A DNA stretch of 64,000 bases, taken from assembly GCF_017939745.1 (NCBI RefSeq), contig NZ_JAGKQQ010000001.1, positions 4,774,001 through 4,838,000 of the forward strand, read 5' to 3'. Position numbers and translations under genes: made by a program. Positions 50,851 to 59,006 of the stretch are shown here, one piece after another. The DNA is from Gemmata palustris. Its GTDB lineage: Bacteria > Planctomycetota > Planctomycetia > Gemmatales > Gemmataceae. The notes under the pieces are model-generated. The model was not told the origin of the DNA and made no database searches. It saw only the letters and a program-made list of their open reading frames with translations. Numbering within the stretch: the first letter of the stretch is position 1; every line of letters begins with the position of its first letter.

Positions 50851-51378
50851 ATGGGCGTGGAGTTACTCGGGTGCGGGGGCGTGCTGATCGGGGTGCTCGT
50901 GGGCTTGTTGATCGGCGCGGTCATCCTGCGATTGGCGGTGTCGTTTGCCAATCGCATCATCGGCCCGGTGAAGCCGCCCGACACGTTCGGTCAGTGGGAC
51001 GATTGGGACTCGGACGAACCGGCCCCGAAAGCGCGAACGCACCCGGACCGCGTGATCCCCGAGCCGGGGTTCGCGACCGGGATGCTCACCACTTTTCTCA
51101 CGGGAATCGTCGACGTCTGCTGCTACGGGTTTGTGGTATTCATCAAGTATTCCGTGTTCGACGACCTCGGCGGGCCGGACGAATGGGTTCCCTTCGCGCT
51201 GATATTCTTCTGCCTGCCCGCGTCGTATTTGGCTCTCACGGCGCTCCTCACGAGCCTCCTGCCGACCACGCTCAGGCGCGCGGCACTGGTCGCGTTCCTG
51301 AACTACGCGGCCACACTCGTCATCGCGCTCATCGCCGGCGTCGCGGTGCTCCTCGCCTGGAGCGCAGTTGGGCCGTGA
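50851..51378 (+). CDS. Small integral membrane protein, paralogue of the next gene
   Basis: 175 aa from the ATG at 50851 (MGVELLGCGGVLIGVL); an upstream in-frame ATG at 50815 is possible. Four hydrophobic segments are seen, with an acidic cytoplasmic-type loop (QWDDWDSDEPAPKARTHP) after the first. The last two helices contain LTSLLPTTLRRAALVAFLNY. The same length and layout, and a matching LPTTxxRAxLV motif, are found in the following gene. Unknown function. Confidence 0.75.
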   Translation: MGVELLGCGGVLIGVLVGLLIGAVILRLAVSFANRIIGPVKPPDTFGQWDDWDSDEPAPKARTHPDRVIPEPGFATGMLTTFLTGIVDVCCYGFVVFIKYSVFDDLGGPDEWVPFALIFFCLPASYLALTALLTSLLPTTLRRAALVAFLNYAATLVIALIAGVAVLLAWSAVGP

Positions 51379-51513
51379 CGCACGAATGCCAACGCGGAAC
51401 CCGGACCGACTCTTGCTCAGAACCAGTGGAACCTTACAGTCTCGTGCATATCAAATGATTAATCAGCGCCCCTCCGTACCAACTTTGGCCTGACATTCCG
51501 TTTGGAGACCACC

Positions 51514-52041
51514 GTGGCTGAAGCCGCCCTCGGTTTAATTTGCGTTGTTTTGGTTTTTGCGATCCCCATCGGCTTACTGATCGGGGCCGCCCTTCTTATG
51601 GCGGCGGTCGCGATCACGAACAAGTGCTTGCCGGTGCCGCCCAGCCGGTACGATGACTACGAAGACGACTGGGAGGACGAGGACCCCCAGCGGCCACGGA
51701 AGCGAAACACGAAAACAGCGATCCCGGCACCGACCTTCAACCGAGCCGTGGTGATCGTGCTCGTGAACGCGCTCGCGGGGTTTGTCGGCGGCCTCGTGCT
51801 CAGCGGAGTCGCGGGAGCCGGGGGACTGGCCAACAACCAAGGGGCCATGCTGCTAATACAAGGGGTTCAAATCGTACTTGGTTTCCTGATTGCTGCCAGT
51901 GTCCTGACCCAGATGCTGCCGACCACGTTCCCGCGTGCCTGCTTGGTGGTACTGTTCCAATACCTAATCATGTTCGCGATCGCCATTGTTATAGCCATTC
52001 CGCTCCTGTTGATCGGTTTCGCGGGAGCCGGTTTGCGTTGA
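51514..52041 (+). CDS. Small integral membrane protein, paralogue of the preceding gene
   Basis: 175 aa from the GTG at 51514, chosen because GGAG lies six bases upstream; a TTG at 51502 would add four residues. Four hydrophobic segments, with an acidic loop (DDYEDDWEDEDPQRP) after the first and LTQMLPTTFPRACLVVLFQY in the third. It is a diverged duplicate of the upstream 175-aa protein. The stop lies 2 bp from the stop of the convergent phosphatase gene. Confidence 0.78.
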   Translation: MAEAALGLICVVLVFAIPIGLLIGAALLMAAVAITNKCLPVPPSRYDDYEDDWEDEDPQRPRKRNTKTAIPAPTFNRAVVIVLVNALAGFVGGLVLSGVAGAGGLANNQGAMLLIQGVQIVLGFLIAASVLTQMLPTTFPRACLVVLFQYLIMFAIAIVIAIPLLLIGFAGAGLR

Positions 52042-52043
52042 GG

Positions 52044-52877
52044 TCACCCGTTGCTGAACACGAACACCGGCTCCGCGCCCGGGCCGGTGAGGACACACGC
52101 GGTGAGCGGCTCGCGCACGCCGCCGCTCGTGTCGATGCGGATGCGGACGCCGTTCGCGTCGGGCGCGTCGAGCTTGATGTGCCCGCTCACTTGCACCTTT
52201 CCGGGTAACGGCAGCGGCTTCTCCGAGAGTCGCTTGTCCGCGCCGAGCCACACCGGGTAGTCCGGGTTGAACATCCGATCCGTATCGGTGCCGAACCGCG
52301 GGTTCACAACAGCACGGTCCCAGATTTTGTTGTGCGCACATGCGAGTTGCACTGTTGCGGGGCAGTCCAGTTCCGGCGACAACCCGTTGTGCAGAAAGAT
52401 GTGCCCCTCGGCTTCTGCGACCCAGGGCAAATTCGCGAGGAACGCCCGGTGCTCCTCCGGCATCGCGGCCCTGAGTTCGGCGAGTTCCTGCTCCCACTTC
52501 CCTTGCGGCATGTAGTCCGCCGTGCGCCCCAGGTAACTGCGGAACGTCCAGTTGTGGTCGTAGTTGGTCGCGTACCGGCGCACCCACGAGGCGGCGGGCG
52601 GACCGCCCAACCCGGCGGCCCTCACGAGCGCGAGGTCGTGGTTCCCCATCACGCACGTGCTCCCGGGCTTCTCGGCGATCAACTCGATCACGCGCGACAC
52701 GAGATCCTTCACCGTGGGGTGCCGGTCCACGAGGTCGCCGAGGAAGACGAGCTTCGCGTCCGGCCACTCGGGTCGGGCGCGCAACTTCGCGACGAGTTTG
52801 TCGAGCCACTCGACGCGCCCGTGCAAATCGCCGATCGCAATAACGGGGTAACCGACCCGGGCGGGCAATTGCATCAC
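52044..52877 (-). CDS. Calcineurin-like metallophosphoesterase (PPP family type)
   Basis: 277 aa with the full metal-binding series in order: IGDLHG (about 15-20), FLGDLVDRHP (about 45-54), VMGNHDLAL (about 76-84), IFLHNGLSP (about 160) and VSGHIKLD (about 230). This resembles serine/threonine or diadenosine-tetraphosphate phosphatases of the PPP group. It is cytoplasmic. With the many kinases of the organism, protein dephosphorylation is possible, but nucleotide hydrolysis is as likely. Confidence 0.9.
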   Translation of the reverse strand: MMQLPARVGYPVIAIGDLHGRVEWLDKLVAKLRARPEWPDAKLVFLGDLVDRHPTVKDLVSRVIELIAEKPGSTCVMGNHDLALVRAAGLGGPPAASWVRRYATNYDHNWTFRSYLGRTADYMPQGKWEQELAELRAAMPEEHRAFLANLPWVAEAEGHIFLHNGLSPELDCPATVQLACAHNKIWDRAVVNPRFGTDTDRMFNPDYPVWLGADKRLSEKPLPLPGKVQVSGHIKLDAPDANGVRIRIDTSGGVREPLTACVLTGPGAEPVFVFSNG

Positions 52878-52955
52878 CTCTCACCTTCTCCGCGTGTTCG
52901 TTACGAGCTAGATTGCACACAGGCATGTTATTCGATTGAAACGCGGAGAGCCGCC

Positions 52956-53402
52956 ATGCGGGTGGACCTGTTCGGGTTAGTAATGGAAGCGCCGAGCGTG
53001 ACTTTTTATTTGTGGTCGCCGTGGCGCTGCTCCGCGATCGAGCACAAAATGTTCGATGCCCTCAAAGCGGTGTCCAACATCACTCTTGAGGCCGCGCCGG
53101 ACGAATTGCGGCTCCACATTACCGAGAACAAGAGCTGGCGATCCGCGCTCCAGAATTTGTCGCGCGTACTGAAGGGCTGGCAGGAGGAAGCCACCGACGG
53201 CGGAAAGGACGAGCGCAGAAGTTGGCGCTGGCTGTTAGAAGCCGACACGGACGCGAGCGGGTACGACATGCAGGGCGAGAAAACGAGCTTCTGGGCGTAC
53301 CTGCGGTTGTCGGTCGATCGCGGCGGACCCGGAGAGGCCGAAAAGGGCGAAGACATCGACCTAAACGGTTTCGGTGTCCAGGTTTGGGGCGATAAGGAGT
53401 AG
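52956..53402 (+). CDS. Hypothetical soluble protein
   Basis: 148 aa from the ATG at 52956 (MRVDLFGLVMEAPSVTFYLW), with GGAGAG upstream. It is an alpha/beta-looking protein with many Trp (CSAIEHKMFDALKAVSNITL, KSWRSALQNLSRVLKGWQEE) and an acidic C-terminus. I do not recognise it. It is divergent from the metallophosphatase gene. Directly after its stop begins a GAGGACA heptamer array. Confidence 0.65.
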   Translation: MRVDLFGLVMEAPSVTFYLWSPWRCSAIEHKMFDALKAVSNITLEAAPDELRLHITENKSWRSALQNLSRVLKGWQEEATDGGKDERRSWRWLLEADTDASGYDMQGEKTSFWAYLRLSVDRGGPGEAEKGEDIDLNGFGVQVWGDKE

Positions 53403-53437
53403 AGGACAGAGGACAGAGGACAGAGGACAGAGGACAG
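53403..53437. repeat. GAGGACA heptamer tandem repeat (five copies)
   Basis: Five consecutive copies of a 7-bp unit directly follow the stop codon of the upstream gene. The reverse complement of the same unit forms the array at 24421-24455. Confidence 0.9.
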
Positions 53438-53440
53438 AAT

Positions 53441-53604
53441 TGTAGCCCCGGATGGGGCGACCGATGGTAGCCAGGGGTGACGCGGAGACGAAGGCGTAGC
53501 GCAACCCCTGGCGGGCTCCTGCGAAACCCATGTTTTGGGGTATTTTCTCGCTGCGACAGTTCGCCAGGGGTTGCGCTGCGCTCCACCCCTGGCTACTCGC
53601 TTAC
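53441..53604. repeat. Palindromic repeat whose right arm was split by the IS1 insertion
   Basis: The left arm, AGCCCCGGATGGGGCGACCG then TAGCCAGGGGT (53442-53476), has its complement in ACCCCTGGCTA (53586-53596) and CCCCATCCGGGGCT (55279-55292). The two parts of the right arm are now 1.7 kb apart because an IS1 copy entered between them. Further internal hairpins use the same CCAGGGGTTG core as 2737-2935. Confidence 0.7.
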
Positions 53605-53735
53605 GGTAGTGGCCCTAATGTCGGGATTCGTTGTACAGGCGTATGAAATACCACAAGCGCGCCGAGGTGGTTCCTGGGGCACTTGGAGAACGTGAGAGTC
53701 TTGCACGAGTCGGGCGCATCGTTGTCTCAGGGTAA

Positions 53736-54617
53736 GTGACTGTCCCATAAGGGGTTGTCACGCGGCTTTGTGATATTGGAATTCGGGGTCGGCATATTTG
53801 GGTTCGAGTCGGTTGAGCATGAGGTGGATCATGGCCAGTTTGATGAACGCCTCCGCTGACATCACGCTTTCCTCCCGGTCCTTGGTGAGCCGCCGGCACG
53901 TGCCCAGCCACGCGAACGTGCGCTCCACGGTCCACCGGATCGGCAGCTTCACCCACCCCTTCGACCCCCTCGGGCGGCACGATGACCAGATCCCACCGGG
54001 CGTTGTCCTCGACCCACGCGTAGAGGGCGAAGTTGTGGTACTTGCTGTCCGCGTACATCCGCACCACCTTGCCGACCGGCTGTCCCTCCAAGCGGGGAAC
54101 AGTTCCTGCGCGGCTTGGGCATCGTCCACGCTCGCGGCGGTCACCAGCACGGCCAGCAGCAACCCCAAGGAATCCACGACGATGTGGCGCTCCGCCCGTC
54201 GACGTTCTTGGCGTTGTCCCGCCCCGCTGCTCGCCGCCGGAGGTCGTGTCCACCGACTGGCTATCGACGCTCGCCGTGGTGCGCGGCATGCGGCTTCTCC
54301 TGGGTGCGGACCTTCTTGCGGAGCAGGTCGTGTATGGTGTCGAGGGTACCGTTGTGACGCCACTCGTCGAAGTACCGCCAGACCGTGGACTTGGGCGGGA
54401 AGTCCTTGGGCAAGCAAGCGCCACTGGCACCCGGTGCAAGATGTAGAACACGGCATCGACGACATCCCGCAGGTCGGTCGTGCGGGGCCGACCGCCCGGA
54501 TAGACCGGGATGTGAGGCTCGATTAACCTCCACTGCTCGTCGCTTACATCGCTCGGGTAGGATTGGGTTCTCATGAACCATTTTACCCACCCCAACTGCC
54601 CCTTATGGGACAGTCAC
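53736..54617 (-). mobile_element. IS5-family insertion sequence nested in IS1 (882 bp)
   Basis: The ends are inverted repeats identical over GTGACTGTCCCATAAGGGG. They are bordered by TAA on each side (53733-53735 and 54618-54620), where intact IS1 copy 1 has a single TAA in the same context (CAGGGTAAGCC). A three-base TNA target duplication is characteristic of part of the IS5 family. This gives the exact insertion point and order of events. Confidence 0.93.
53759..54574 (-). pseudogene. IS5-type transposase, multiply frameshifted
   Basis: On the minus strand from the ATG at 54574: MRTQSYPSDVSDEQWRLIEP and GGRPRTTDLRDVVDAVFYIL are the usual N-terminus. The frame then breaks near HRVPVAL. GCQWRLL, STVWRYFDEWRHNGTLD, VDSQSV (first Asp), HIVVDSLGLLLAVLVTAASV (second Asp) and VERTFAWLGTCRRL (Glu) are found in three different frames, so the DDE enzyme cannot be made from this copy. 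The end is SRTRTQ..-type sequence, best read as LMLNRLEPKYADPEFQYHKA. Confidence 0.85.
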
Positions 54618-54623
54618 TAAGCC

Positions 54624-55237
54624 AGAACCGTTCGATGTGGGCGGTGAGGCCCGTGTCCTGCCCACGGGTCGATGCCGGGCGCGTGGGATCACGCCACGGT
54701 ACGAGGCGAGGAAGTCGGTGTACACGGTGACCCCGGTCCGGTACCCCGCGGGAGCGCGTCCCAGAGCCGTTGGGCCGTGGCTGCGGACCGGTCCCCGAGA
54801 ACCATTGCGAGCACCCGCCGGGTGCCCAAGTCCAGGGCTACCCAGACCCAATGGACATCACCCTTGGAACCCACGAAGCTCCACAATTCGTCGGCCTCGA
54901 TCACGACCGGGCCGCACTTTTTGGGGCGGTCCCGGCTCGTGGGGTCTCCTGTCGATACAGCTCGTTGACGAACCCTTGGAGCCACGACCGGGACACCCCG
55001 ACGGCCCGCGCGATGGCCCGGATTCCCATGCTCGGCCAACAGGCGCCGCACCAGATCCTTCGTGGCCTCCGGGACCGGTCCGGTCTTCGGGTCCGCAACG
55101 AACCGCCGGTCGCACCCCGGCACCGGAACCCCGGAGTGCCCGAGTGGGTGAGACCGTTGCGCACCACATGGGTCGCACCGCACCGGGGGCACGGCGGAAT
55201 CGGGGGACGAGGGGTGTTGCGTCCAGCATCCCAACAC
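54624..55237 (-). pseudogene. IS1-type transposase, split and frameshifted
   Basis: The N-terminal and central part of the copy-2 transposase is on this side of the nested IS5 element; the last 40 codons lie at 53616-53732. The zinc ribbon is better preserved than in copy 1 ([20 protein letters not shown]), but the frame breaks again at the shared CGGGGTGCGACC position. A GC unit is lost in AERMGIR and a base in LPRGYR. The catalytic [20 protein letters not shown] is intact. Confidence 0.85.
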
Positions 55238-55473
55238 TTTAGAGCAATCCCAACCGGTGGGCCACTACCCGCTTACACCCCATCCGGGGCTGAAACCCAA
55301 ATCTCCCTCTGATCCCTGCTGATCTCCGCCCTTCCCTCCATACTTGATCTGCTCTGTCCCTCCCGCCTTCAACTCCCTCGCTCTTGGCCTTTTCCTCGAC
55401 CACCGGTCTTGTTACAAGCACCCCAGACCGTGTTCACACCACACTCGCGCGCACACTGGTCGGAAGGACTGCC

Positions 55474-57084
55474 GTGTACAAGCTGCTCCTCTGCGTCCGT
55501 TACCTGCAAACCCGCTACTTGGCGTTCATCTGCATCGTGAGCGTGATGCTCGGCGTGGCGACGCTGATCGTGGTGAACGCGGTGATGAGCGGGTTCAGCA
55601 CCAAGCTCAAAGACCGGCTCCACGGCGTGCTGTCCGATTTGGTCGTCGATACGGACCGCCCCGACGGGTTCGACATCGTCCGCGAAACGACGCGCGACCT
55701 CACACCAGATGAGGCCAAGAAGTTCGGAACGGACCCGCGCTTCGTTCATGGCGGGTCGATCGAAGTGAACCGGGAGCGGACCCCGCACGCACTAGTTGTC
55801 GAAACGACGAACGGCAAAACTCTGACCACCCGACGGTATCTGACCCCGGCCGGGATCGCGCACGAGATCCAGACCGGTCCCGCGGGCGATAAGATCGCGG
55901 CCGTCACGCCCACCATCGAAACGTTCGCTGTTCTCCAGTTCCGCGACGACTACGGCCGGGTGGTCGCCAAGCCAGTGCGCCTGATCGGTATCGATGCCGA
56001 AAGCCGCACCGCGGTCGGCGGGTTCTCCGAGTACCTCGATCGCCAGAAGAACGCGCCGCATCCGAACTTCGATCTCACGCCGGATGCGCTCCAGCGCATC
56101 GAATGGAACCGGAAGCGGCACGACCGGGAGAGCGGTCAGGTCGTTCAGCCGAAGACCGAAAAGACGTTCGTACCGCCGCTGCCGGGTGCGATCCCCGAAC
56201 CGAAAATGGACGTTGCCGTCGGCATCCCGCAGCCGAAGATGCACGGCGTCATCGTGGGCCACAGCCTCGCGCACTTCCGCTACCACAACAAAGAAGGCCA
56301 GATGGTCGAGGAGGTCGCGCTGGCGCCCGGCGACAACGTGATCCTCACCACCGCGGGCGGTGAAGACCTCAAGCCGGTGTGGGGCAGCTTCTACGTCGCC
56401 GACTACCTGAAGACGGAGATGAGCGAGTACGACCAGAGCTACGTCTACGTCCCGCTCGACCAGTTGCAGAGCATCCGCGGCATGGCGGACCGGGCCACCG
56501 CGTTCCAGATCAAGCTGAAGAACTACGACCGGGACAAGGCCGCCGTGTGCGAGGAGTTGCGGAAATACTTCCCGCACCGCGAAGCCAAGGTCGCCACCTG
56601 GGAGGAACTCCAGGGGCCGCTGCTCTCCGCGATCGAAGTGGAGCGCAGCATCCTGAACATACTCCTGTTCATGATTATCGGCGTCGCCGGGTTCAGCATC
56701 CTCGCGATCTTCACCATGATCGTGAGCGAGAAGTACCGCGACATCGGCATCATGAAATCGCTGGGCGCGAGCAGTTGGGGCGTGATGAGCATCTTCCTCG
56801 GTTACGGGCTCCTGCTCGGTACCGTCGGGTGCGGCCTGGGCACCGCGCTCGGGCTGACCATCACCCGGTACATCAACGAAATCGAAGCGTTCCTGACACG
56901 GCAAACGGGCGCGGCGCTGTTCCCGAAGGACGTGTACTACTTCAAGGAAATCCCGACCAACGTCGAGTTGCTGAACCTGGTGTTCGTGAACGTCGGGGCC
57001 GTGCTCATCGCGTCCACGTTCAGCCTGCTCCCGGCCTGGCGCGCGGCAACGCTGCACCCGGTCCGGGCCTTGAGATTTGAATAG
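55474..57084 (+). CDS. ABC transporter permease, LolC/LolE (FtsX-like) type
   Basis: 536 aa from the GTG at 55474, which has GGAAGG upstream; upstream sequence in frame is intergenic. One N-terminal TM (about 15-40, YLAFICIVSVMLGVATLIVV), a large soluble domain (about 45-385), then three TM helices of the FtsX/MacB type (IIGVAGFSILAIFTMIVSEK, GYGLLLGTVGCGLGTALGL and VFVNVGAVLIASTFSLLPAW) ending in RAATLHPVRALRFE, the typical C-terminal signature. This is the membrane half of a lipoprotein-releasing or related mechanotransmission ABC complex, with its ATPase next door. Confidence 0.9.
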   Translation: MYKLLLCVRYLQTRYLAFICIVSVMLGVATLIVVNAVMSGFSTKLKDRLHGVLSDLVVDTDRPDGFDIVRETTRDLTPDEAKKFGTDPRFVHGGSIEVNRERTPHALVVETTNGKTLTTRRYLTPAGIAHEIQTGPAGDKIAAVTPTIETFAVLQFRDDYGRVVAKPVRLIGIDAESRTAVGGFSEYLDRQKNAPHPNFDLTPDALQRIEWNRKRHDRESGQVVQPKTEKTFVPPLPGAIPEPKMDVAVGIPQPKMHGVIVGHSLAHFRYHNKEGQMVEEVALAPGDNVILTTAGGEDLKPVWGSFYVADYLKTEMSEYDQSYVYVPLDQLQSIRGMADRATAFQIKLKNYDRDKAAVCEELRKYFPHREAKVATWEELQGPLLSAIEVERSILNILLFMIIGVAGFSILAIFTMIVSEKYRDIGIMKSLGASSWGVMSIFLGYGLLLGTVGCGLGTALGLTITRYINEIEAFLTRQTGAALFPKDVYYFKEIPTNVELLNLVFVNVGAVLIASTFSLLPAWRAATLHPVRALRFE

Positions 57085-57086
57085 TC

Positions 57087-57174
57087 AGTTCCAAGTTCCA
57101 GGTTCCAAGTTCCAAGTTGCTGGAGCCTGTATCGCGCGTATTAACTTGGAACCCGGAACTTGGAACCTGGAACT
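57087..57174. repeat. Seven-base-phased inverted repeat between the ABC genes
   Basis: The left arm, AGTTCCAAGTTCCAGGTTCC and following (57087-57118), consists of GTTCCA(A/G) units. Its complement, made of GGAACTT/GGAACCT units, fills 57143-57174 and runs up to the ATG of the ATPase gene. The ribosome site of the ATPase is thus inside the right arm, so a stem here could limit its translation. Confidence 0.8.
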
Positions 57175-57906
57175 ATGTTGACCGCCGAAAAGCTCGAAAA
57201 GACGTACCGCCGGCACGCCGTCCAGGTGCGGGTGCTGAACGGGCTGAACCTCGAAGTGCAGACGGGCGAGTTCCTGAGCATCGTGGGCGCGTCCGGCTCC
57301 GGCAAGAGCACGCTGTTGCACCTGCTCGGTACGCTCGACGCGCCGGACGCGGGGCGCGTCATGCTCAAAGGGAAGCGCATCGACAACCTCCCGGCCCGCG
57401 AGCGCGACCGCCTGCGGAACCGCACGTTCGGCTACATCTTCCAGTTCTACCACCTGCTCCCCGAACTCAACGCGGTCGACAACGTGCTGATGCCGGCGTA
57501 CATCGGGAACTCGGTCCTCAATTGGTGGCAGACGCGCCGCCAGTGGCGCCGGCGGGCCGAAGACTTGCTCAACAAGATGGGTTTGGGGCACCGGCTCAAG
57601 CACCGGCCGCGCGAGCTGTCCGGCGGCGAGATGCAGCGCACCGCGATCGCCCGCGCGCTCCTGATGAACCCGCGCGTGCTGCTCGCCGACGAACCGACCG
57701 GGAACCTCGACGCCCAAGCCGGCGGCGAGATCGTGCGCCTCCTGCGCGACATCAACCGCGACGAGGGCGTGACCATTGTGATGGTCACGCACAACACGGA
57801 CATCGTTTCTGCAACGGATCGCGTGGTGCGGATGGTGGGCGGGGTCGTGACAGACGACACGCCGGCCCCGCACCAGCCGTTTCAACCGCGGTTAGCGGCG
57901 GTGTGA
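57175..57906 (+). CDS. ABC transporter ATPase, LolD type
   Basis: 243 aa from the ATG at 57175 (MLTAEKLEKTYRRH). Walker A GASGSGKST (about 38-46), Q-loop YIFQFYHLLPELNA, signature LSGGEMQRTAIARAL, Walker B VLLADEPTGNLD and the H-loop VTHNTD are all intact. An insertion (GNSVLNWWQTRRQW) between Q-loop and signature is longer than in E. coli LolD. It follows its FtsX-like permease gene, so the pair probably extracts lipoproteins or exports a small lipid-linked substrate at the inner membrane. Confidence 0.93.
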   Translation: MLTAEKLEKTYRRHAVQVRVLNGLNLEVQTGEFLSIVGASGSGKSTLLHLLGTLDAPDAGRVMLKGKRIDNLPARERDRLRNRTFGYIFQFYHLLPELNAVDNVLMPAYIGNSVLNWWQTRRQWRRRAEDLLNKMGLGHRLKHRPRELSGGEMQRTAIARALLMNPRVLLADEPTGNLDAQAGGEIVRLLRDINRDEGVTIVMVTHNTDIVSATDRVVRMVGGVVTDDTPAPHQPFQPRLAAV

Positions 57907-57916
57907 TGGCCGTGAC

Positions 57917-58115
57917 GTAGGGTGGGTCGAGCCGGCTCTGCGGCGAAGGCCCACCACAACCACTGGTACGGAAGGCACATCAGCCTCTGTGGTGGTACCG
58001 GGTTGGTAGCCCACCACAACCACTGGTACGGAAGGCACATCAGCGGGCCAATCCCACGCCCATTACCACGGGCTGCGGTGGGCCTTCGCCGCAGAGCCGG
58101 CTCGACCCACCCTAC
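57917..58115. repeat. 39-bp perfect inverted repeat enclosing two 36-bp direct repeats
   Basis: Arms 57917-57955 and 58077-58115 are exact complements over 39 bases (GTAGGGTGGGTCGAGCCGGC at the outer edge). Between them the 36-base sequence that begins GCCCACCACAACCACTGGTA occurs twice (57949-57984 and 58009-58044) with a 60-base period. The block lies between the ABC ATPase stop and the aminotransferase-like start and looks like a composite mobile palindrome. Confidence 0.93.
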
Positions 58116-58125
58116 AATACAACCC

Positions 58126-58974
58126 ATGTCGCTCCTCTGGATCAACGGCACGCTCACCGACAAGCTCGACGCCCGCGTCAGCCCGTTCGACCACGGGTTG
58201 CTGTACGGCGATGGCGTTTGGGAGCATCTGCGGATCTTCAACGGCCAACTTTTTCGCGCGCCGCACCACATCCGCATTCTTTTCGCCGCAGCACAGACCG
58301 TGGGCATCGACGTTCCGCTTTCAGAAGCCGAATTACTCGCGGCGATCGAAGCCACAGCGAAGGCGAATGCCCGAACCGAGGGCTACGTTCGCGTCATCGT
58401 CACGCGCGGACCGGGGACGATCGGCCCGGACCCTCGAAAGATCGAACCGCAAGTCATCGTGATCGCCGAAGAGTACCAGCCGTTCCCGCACGAACTCGCT
58501 GGTCACGGGCTCCACGCGGTCGTTTCGCCGCTGGTACTCGACACCGAGAACCCGGCGCACCGGTTCCGCACACTCAATCAACTTCACGTCGTCCGTGCGA
58601 AGCAACACGCGCTACAAAACGGCTGCCTGGAAGCACTGTTTCTGGACCGCGCCGGGCACCTTGTTGGTGCGACGGAAGGGTTCCTGTTCGCGGTGAAAGA
58701 CGGCGCGCTCGTCGTCGCGGGCGGGCAACCCGAGGACGCGACGGGCTTCGCGGTCGCGGCAATGGCCGGCGACGCGGGGTTGGTCGTTGCGGAGTACACG
58801 ATCACGCTCGAAGACCTGCTCGCGGCGGAAGAGGCATTCATTGCGGGCACTGCGTGTGGTGTCATCGGCATCATTCGCGTGAACGGTACACCCGTCCGCA
58901 CGGGAGGCGAAGGGCCGGTCACGCGCGCGATTCGCGAAGGGTATCAACAACTTACGCGCGGCAAATCGCGATAG
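58126..58974 (+). CDS. Class IV aminotransferase-fold protein lacking the PLP lysine
   Basis: 282 aa from the ATG at 58126 (MSLLWINGTLTDKLDARVSP). The family pattern is clear: FDHGLLYGDGVWEHLRIFNG, GYVRVIVTRGPGTIG, RAKQHALQNGCLEALFLD and FIAGTACGVIGIIRVNG, as in branched-chain aminotransferases, D-amino-acid aminotransferases and aminodeoxychorismate lyase. However, the position of the Schiff-base Lys (normally KTLN or KxxNY) reads RTLNQL here. The conserved Glu-Asn pair after it (EGTxxNxF) reads GATEGFLF. PLP chemistry is therefore doubtful. It may be a pseudo-enzyme or use another chemistry. Confidence 0.85.
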   Translation: MSLLWINGTLTDKLDARVSPFDHGLLYGDGVWEHLRIFNGQLFRAPHHIRILFAAAQTVGIDVPLSEAELLAAIEATAKANARTEGYVRVIVTRGPGTIGPDPRKIEPQVIVIAEEYQPFPHELAGHGLHAVVSPLVLDTENPAHRFRTLNQLHVVRAKQHALQNGCLEALFLDRAGHLVGATEGFLFAVKDGALVVAGGQPEDATGFAVAAMAGDAGLVVAEYTITLEDLLAAEEAFIAGTACGVIGIIRVNGTPVRTGGEGPVTRAIREGYQQLTRGKSR

Positions 58975-59006
58975 AATAACGGTGTAGCCCGAAAGGAGCC
59001 GCACCG

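Larger units (their letters stand above)
53605..55269 (-). mobile_element. IS1-family insertion sequence, copy 2, interrupted by an IS5-type element
   Basis: The same 11-bp ends as copy 1 (53605-53615 and 55259-55269) are flanked by a 7-bp direct repeat, CGCTTAC (53598-53604 and 55270-55276). Without the nested element and its duplication the length is 780 bp, against 781 for copy 1. The element lies in the opposite orientation to copy 1. Confidence 0.92.

Noticed and set aside
57949-58044. 36-bp repeats with a 24-bp spacer, CRISPR-like
   Set aside because: Only two copies, inside a perfect 39-bp inverted repeat, and no cas genes; it is a palindromic element.
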